Assembly (NCBI RefSeq): GCF_001010355.1
Contig: NZ_JPLA01000013.1
Location: 64,490-128,489 of the forward strand
Source: Dyella japonica DSM 16301
GTDB lineage: Bacteria > Pseudomonadota > Gammaproteobacteria > Xanthomonadales > Rhodanobacteraceae
Direction: 5' to 3'
Length of the DNA: 64,000 nt
Shown here: piece by piece, positions 62,028-64,000 of the stretch
How the letters are laid out: each line of letters starts with the position of its first letter
How positions within the stretch are numbered: the first letter of the stretch is position 1
The notes under the pieces: model-generated
What the model saw: the letters and a program-made list of their open reading frames with translations, nothing else
Told to the model about the DNA's origin: nothing
The model's database searches: none
Translations under genes and position numbers: made by a program

Positions 62028-62885
62028 ATGTCGATACTCAAGCCGGCAACCATCGACGCGATCAAGCACCACCAATCCGCCTTGCTGGACGGTTGGATCG
62101 CGAACCTGCAGCAGGGTGGCTCGCTGTCGGACAACCGCATCAGCCGCGACGACGTGAGCCGCCAGGCAAAGGAGTTTCTTGCCTTGCTGGTGAGCGCCTC
62201 GGTCGCCGGTGATGTGGCCGACCTGGCCAGGACTGAATGGTCCGAGTCGCGCCAATTCCTCGAAACGCTGTCGCGCAGCCGCGCGATGCAGGGTTTCGAT
62301 TCGCATCACACGGCGCACTTCATCTTTTCGTTGAAGCGCCCTCTGTTCGATCTGCTGCAGAAGACTTATGCGAGCGATCCCATGGCGCTGTCGGCCGAGC
62401 TGTGGGCCATCTCCGAGCTGCTCGACACCCTGGGCATGCACACCATACGCGCCTTCCAGAAGTCGCGCGAAGAAGTGATCAGGCGCCAGCAAGAGGAGCT
62501 GCTCGAGCTTTCCACGCCGGTGGTCAAGCTGTGGGACGGGGTGCTGGCCTTGCCGATGATCGGTACGCTCGATTCGCAGCGCACGCAGGTGGTGATGGAA
62601 TCGCTGCTGCAACGTATCGTGGAAACCGGTTCGGATATCGCCATCATCGACATCACCGGCGTGCCCACGGTCGATACGCTGGTGGCCCAGCACCTGTTGA
62701 AGACGGTGACGGCGATCCGGCTGATGGGCGCCGATTGCATCATCAGCGGCATCCGGCCACAGATCGCGCAGACCATCGTGCACCTGGGTCTTGACCTGGG
62801 AGGCATCGTGACGAAGGCCAACCTGGCCGACGCGCTGGCACTGGCGCTCAAGCGCTCGGGCCTGAGCGTGACGCGGGCCGAGTAA
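62028..62885 (+). CDS. rsbR: Stressosome protein RsbR (globin-like + STAS)
   Basis: A 285-residue RsbR-type protein: an N-terminal sensory helical domain (about 1-150) and a C-terminal STAS domain (about 160-275; IIDITGVPTVDTLVAQHLLK, ISGIRPQIAQTIVHLGLDL). The Thr residues of DITGV/TVDT and of RPQIAQT are candidate RsbT phosphorylation sites. With RsbS it forms the stressosome scaffold. GGGGAG precedes ATG 62028. It starts the operon. Confidence 0.92.
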   Translation: MSILKPATIDAIKHHQSALLDGWIANLQQGGSLSDNRISRDDVSRQAKEFLALLVSASVAGDVADLARTEWSESRQFLETLSRSRAMQGFDSHHTAHFIFSLKRPLFDLLQKTYASDPMALSAELWAISELLDTLGMHTIRAFQKSREEVIRRQQEELLELSTPVVKLWDGVLALPMIGTLDSQRTQVVMESLLQRIVETGSDIAIIDITGVPTVDTLVAQHLLKTVTAIRLMGADCIISGIRPQIAQTIVHLGLDLGGIVTKANLADALALALKRSGLSVTRAE

Positions 62886-62889
62886 GCTC

Positions 62890-63252
62890 ATGGATCGCAT
62901 TCCCATCTTGCGCATGGGCAGCTTTCTACTGGTCACCATCCAGGTGGACATGCATGACCAGCTCGCCATGACCTTGCAGGACGACTTGTCCGCCAAGATC
63001 AGCGAAACCTCCGCCAAAGGGGTGCTGATCGATATCTCCGCGCTCGACGTGGTCGATTCCTTCATTGGCCGGATGATCGGCATGATCTCGGGCCTGTCGC
63101 GCATCATGGATGCCGAAACCGTAGTGGTCGGCATGCAGCCGGCCGTGGCCATCACCCTGGTGGAACTGGGGCTCACCTTGTCCGGCGTGAGCACGGCGCT
63201 CGATGTCGAGCGCGGCATGAAACTGCTGCGCGAGCGCGTGCAGTCCCAATGA
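62890..63252 (+). CDS. rsbS: Stressosome protein RsbS (STAS)
   Basis: A 120-residue STAS protein. The phosphorylatable Ser57 lies in ALDVVDSFIGRM, like Ser59 of Bacillus RsbS; GVLIDISA and VVVGMQPAVAITL follow the fold. It keeps RsbT bound until phosphorylated. Starts five bases after rsbR and overlaps rsbT by four. Confidence 0.93.
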   Translation: MDRIPILRMGSFLLVTIQVDMHDQLAMTLQDDLSAKISETSAKGVLIDISALDVVDSFIGRMIGMISGLSRIMDAETVVVGMQPAVAITLVELGLTLSGVSTALDVERGMKLLRERVQSQ

Positions 63253-63653
63253 GCACGCCGCGCAGTGGAACCTACGCCATCCGCTCCGAGCAGGACGTCG
63301 TGCTTGGCCGCCAGGCCGTGCGCAAGCTGGCGCAGGAGTGCGGCCTGCGCCTGGTGGATCAGACCAAGCTGGTGACCGCGGTGAGCGAGTTGGCACGCAA
63401 CGCCGTCATTTACGGCGGTGGCGGCGACATGGATTGGACGATCGTCGAAGAGGGCGCGCGCAAGGGAGTGCAGCTGGTTTTTCGCGACACCGGCCCGGGC
63501 ATTGCCGATCTGAAGCAGGCCATGACCGATGGCTGGACCTCCGGCACCGGTCTGGGACTGGGACTGGCCGGCGCCAAGCGGCTGGTCGATCAATTCGAAA
63601 TCCAGAGCGCGCCAGGGCAGGGTACGCGCGTCACCATCACCAAATGGAACTGA
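63249..63653 (+). CDS. rsbT: Stressosome switch kinase RsbT
   Basis: A 134-residue GHKL (HATPase_c) serine/threonine kinase: N box ELARNAVIYGGGG, DTGPGI and GLGLGLAGAKRLVD for ATP binding. It phosphorylates RsbR and RsbS when stressed, and when released activates a downstream phosphatase. ATG overlaps rsbS by four bases; its end overlaps the next gene by ten. Confidence 0.94.
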   Translation: MSTPRSGTYAIRSEQDVVLGRQAVRKLAQECGLRLVDQTKLVTAVSELARNAVIYGGGGDMDWTIVEEGARKGVQLVFRDTGPGIADLKQAMTDGWTSGTGLGLGLAGAKRLVDQFEIQSAPGQGTRVTITKWN

Positions 63654-64000
63654 CGCTGCCCGGGTCGCTGGGCGCGGCCATCGTGATCGATGAAATCACG
63701 CAGGTCGGTCAGGCACGCCGCTGCGCGCAGCAGTTGGCCGACGAAGCGGGCTTCGACGATGCCGATGGTGGACGTGTCGCGCTGGTGGCGACCGAGCTGG
63801 CCACCAATGTCATCAAGCATGGCGGTGGCGGCGTGATCTACCTGCGGGAAATCCCCGGGAGGCGCACGCGCGGCGTCGAGATCATTGCCGTGGATCGCGG
63901 CCCTGGCTTCAGTCTTGCCAATTGCCTGCCCGATGGATTTTCCACCGGGGGCACCCAGGGTATCGGGCTCGGTGCGGTGGTACGCCAGTCGCAGGTGATG
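63644..64000 (+). CDS. Stressosome-operon ATPase/phosphatase gene (RsbX- or SpoIIE-like), C-terminus cut by window edge
   Basis: 119 codons visible. They form a second HATPase domain (VATELATNVIKHGGGGVIYL, DRGPGFSL) and run into TQGIGLGAVVRQSQVM, where a SpoIIE/PP2C phosphatase domain would begin. Homologous operons of Proteobacteria carry rsbR-rsbS-rsbT then an ATP-binding SpoIIE-family phosphatase. The ATG at 63644 overlaps rsbT by ten bases. The phosphatase part is inferred, not seen. Confidence 0.75.
   Translation, partial: MELTLPGSLGAAIVIDEITQVGQARRCAQQLADEAGFDDADGGRVALVATELATNVIKHGGGGVIYLREIPGRRTRGVEIIAVDRGPGFSLANCLPDGFSTGGTQGIGLGAVVRQSQVM

Noticed and set aside
61980..63593. A 537-codon open frame on the minus strand
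   Set aside because: Antisense to rsbR, rsbS and rsbT.
1..64000. tRNA, rRNA, CRISPR, insertion sequence, prophage or attachment site
   Set aside because: None seen on reading; only three REP-like repeat arms were found. A tRNA scan would be the decisive check.

Overview
The window is GC-rich chromosomal DNA with densely packed genes, many of them sharing ATGA-type stop/start overlaps. The gene families point to a gammaproteobacterium of the Xanthomonadales/Lysobacterales, most likely Rhodanobacteraceae (Rhodanobacter/Dyella/Frateuria type). This placement is inferred from a CarboxypepD_reg-type TonB receptor, the imuA-imuB-dnaE2 mutasome, a hopanoid locus and a GlxA-type regulator. No rRNA, tRNA, CRISPR array, transposase or prophage gene was seen.

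Region 1 (1-6.7 kb): the 3'-truncated gene of a TonB-dependent receptor, then the peroxide-defence pair ahpC-ahpF. The pair has an OxyR-like site upstream, a hairpin terminator between the genes and another after ahpF. A ferredoxin-NADP reductase follows.

Region 2 (6.8-30.2 kb): a nearly complete hopanoid locus. dxs-dxr-ispA make isoprenoid precursors up to farnesyl diphosphate. A divergent operon holds a one-enzyme squalene synthase, squalene-hopene cyclase, hpnG and hpnN, and ends with copC/copD-like genes. hpnA is divergent from that operon. hpnI-hpnJ-hpnK-hpnL plus an unassigned ferritin-like diiron protein form another operon. A DUF2147 gene, idi, hpnH and hpnB complete the set. The genes predict adenosylhopane, then ribosylhopane/bacteriohopanetetrol, glucosaminyl-BHT and finally BHT cyclitol ether, with export to the outer membrane by HpnN.

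Region 3 (30.3-36 kb): a damage-tolerance mutagenesis cassette, a UmuD-type self-cleaving protein followed by imuA, imuB and dnaE2.

Region 4 (36-50 kb): a TetR/SDR pair, then a microaerobic and nitrosative-stress island. It holds NsrR with its own operator, an FNR-type regulator, ccoNOQP plus assembly genes (fixH-like, ccoI, ccoS), a 7Fe ferredoxin, a cytochrome c-FTR1 iron permease fusion, nnrS, a group III truncated haemoglobin and a second FNR-type regulator. FNR/Anr-like boxes lie upstream of ccoN and nnrS.

Region 5 (50-54.8 kb): a secreted SnoaL/DUF4440-like protein, an HD-domain hydrolase divergent from a GlxA-type AraC regulator, topoisomerase IB, a GIY-YIG-like protein and a small orphan protein. 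27-nt REP-like palindromes occur at two convergent gene ends (here and near 21 kb).

Region 6 (54.8-64 kb): a general-stress region. It has a glucosidase/glycosyltransferase pair, an OmpR-type response regulator, glycine-zipper and YflT-like stress proteins, a proline-rich small protein, a DUF2383 four-helix protein, a second copy of the small orphan family, a receiver-only response regulator and a stressosome operon (rsbR-rsbS-rsbT and a truncated ATPase/phosphatase gene) that runs off the window end.
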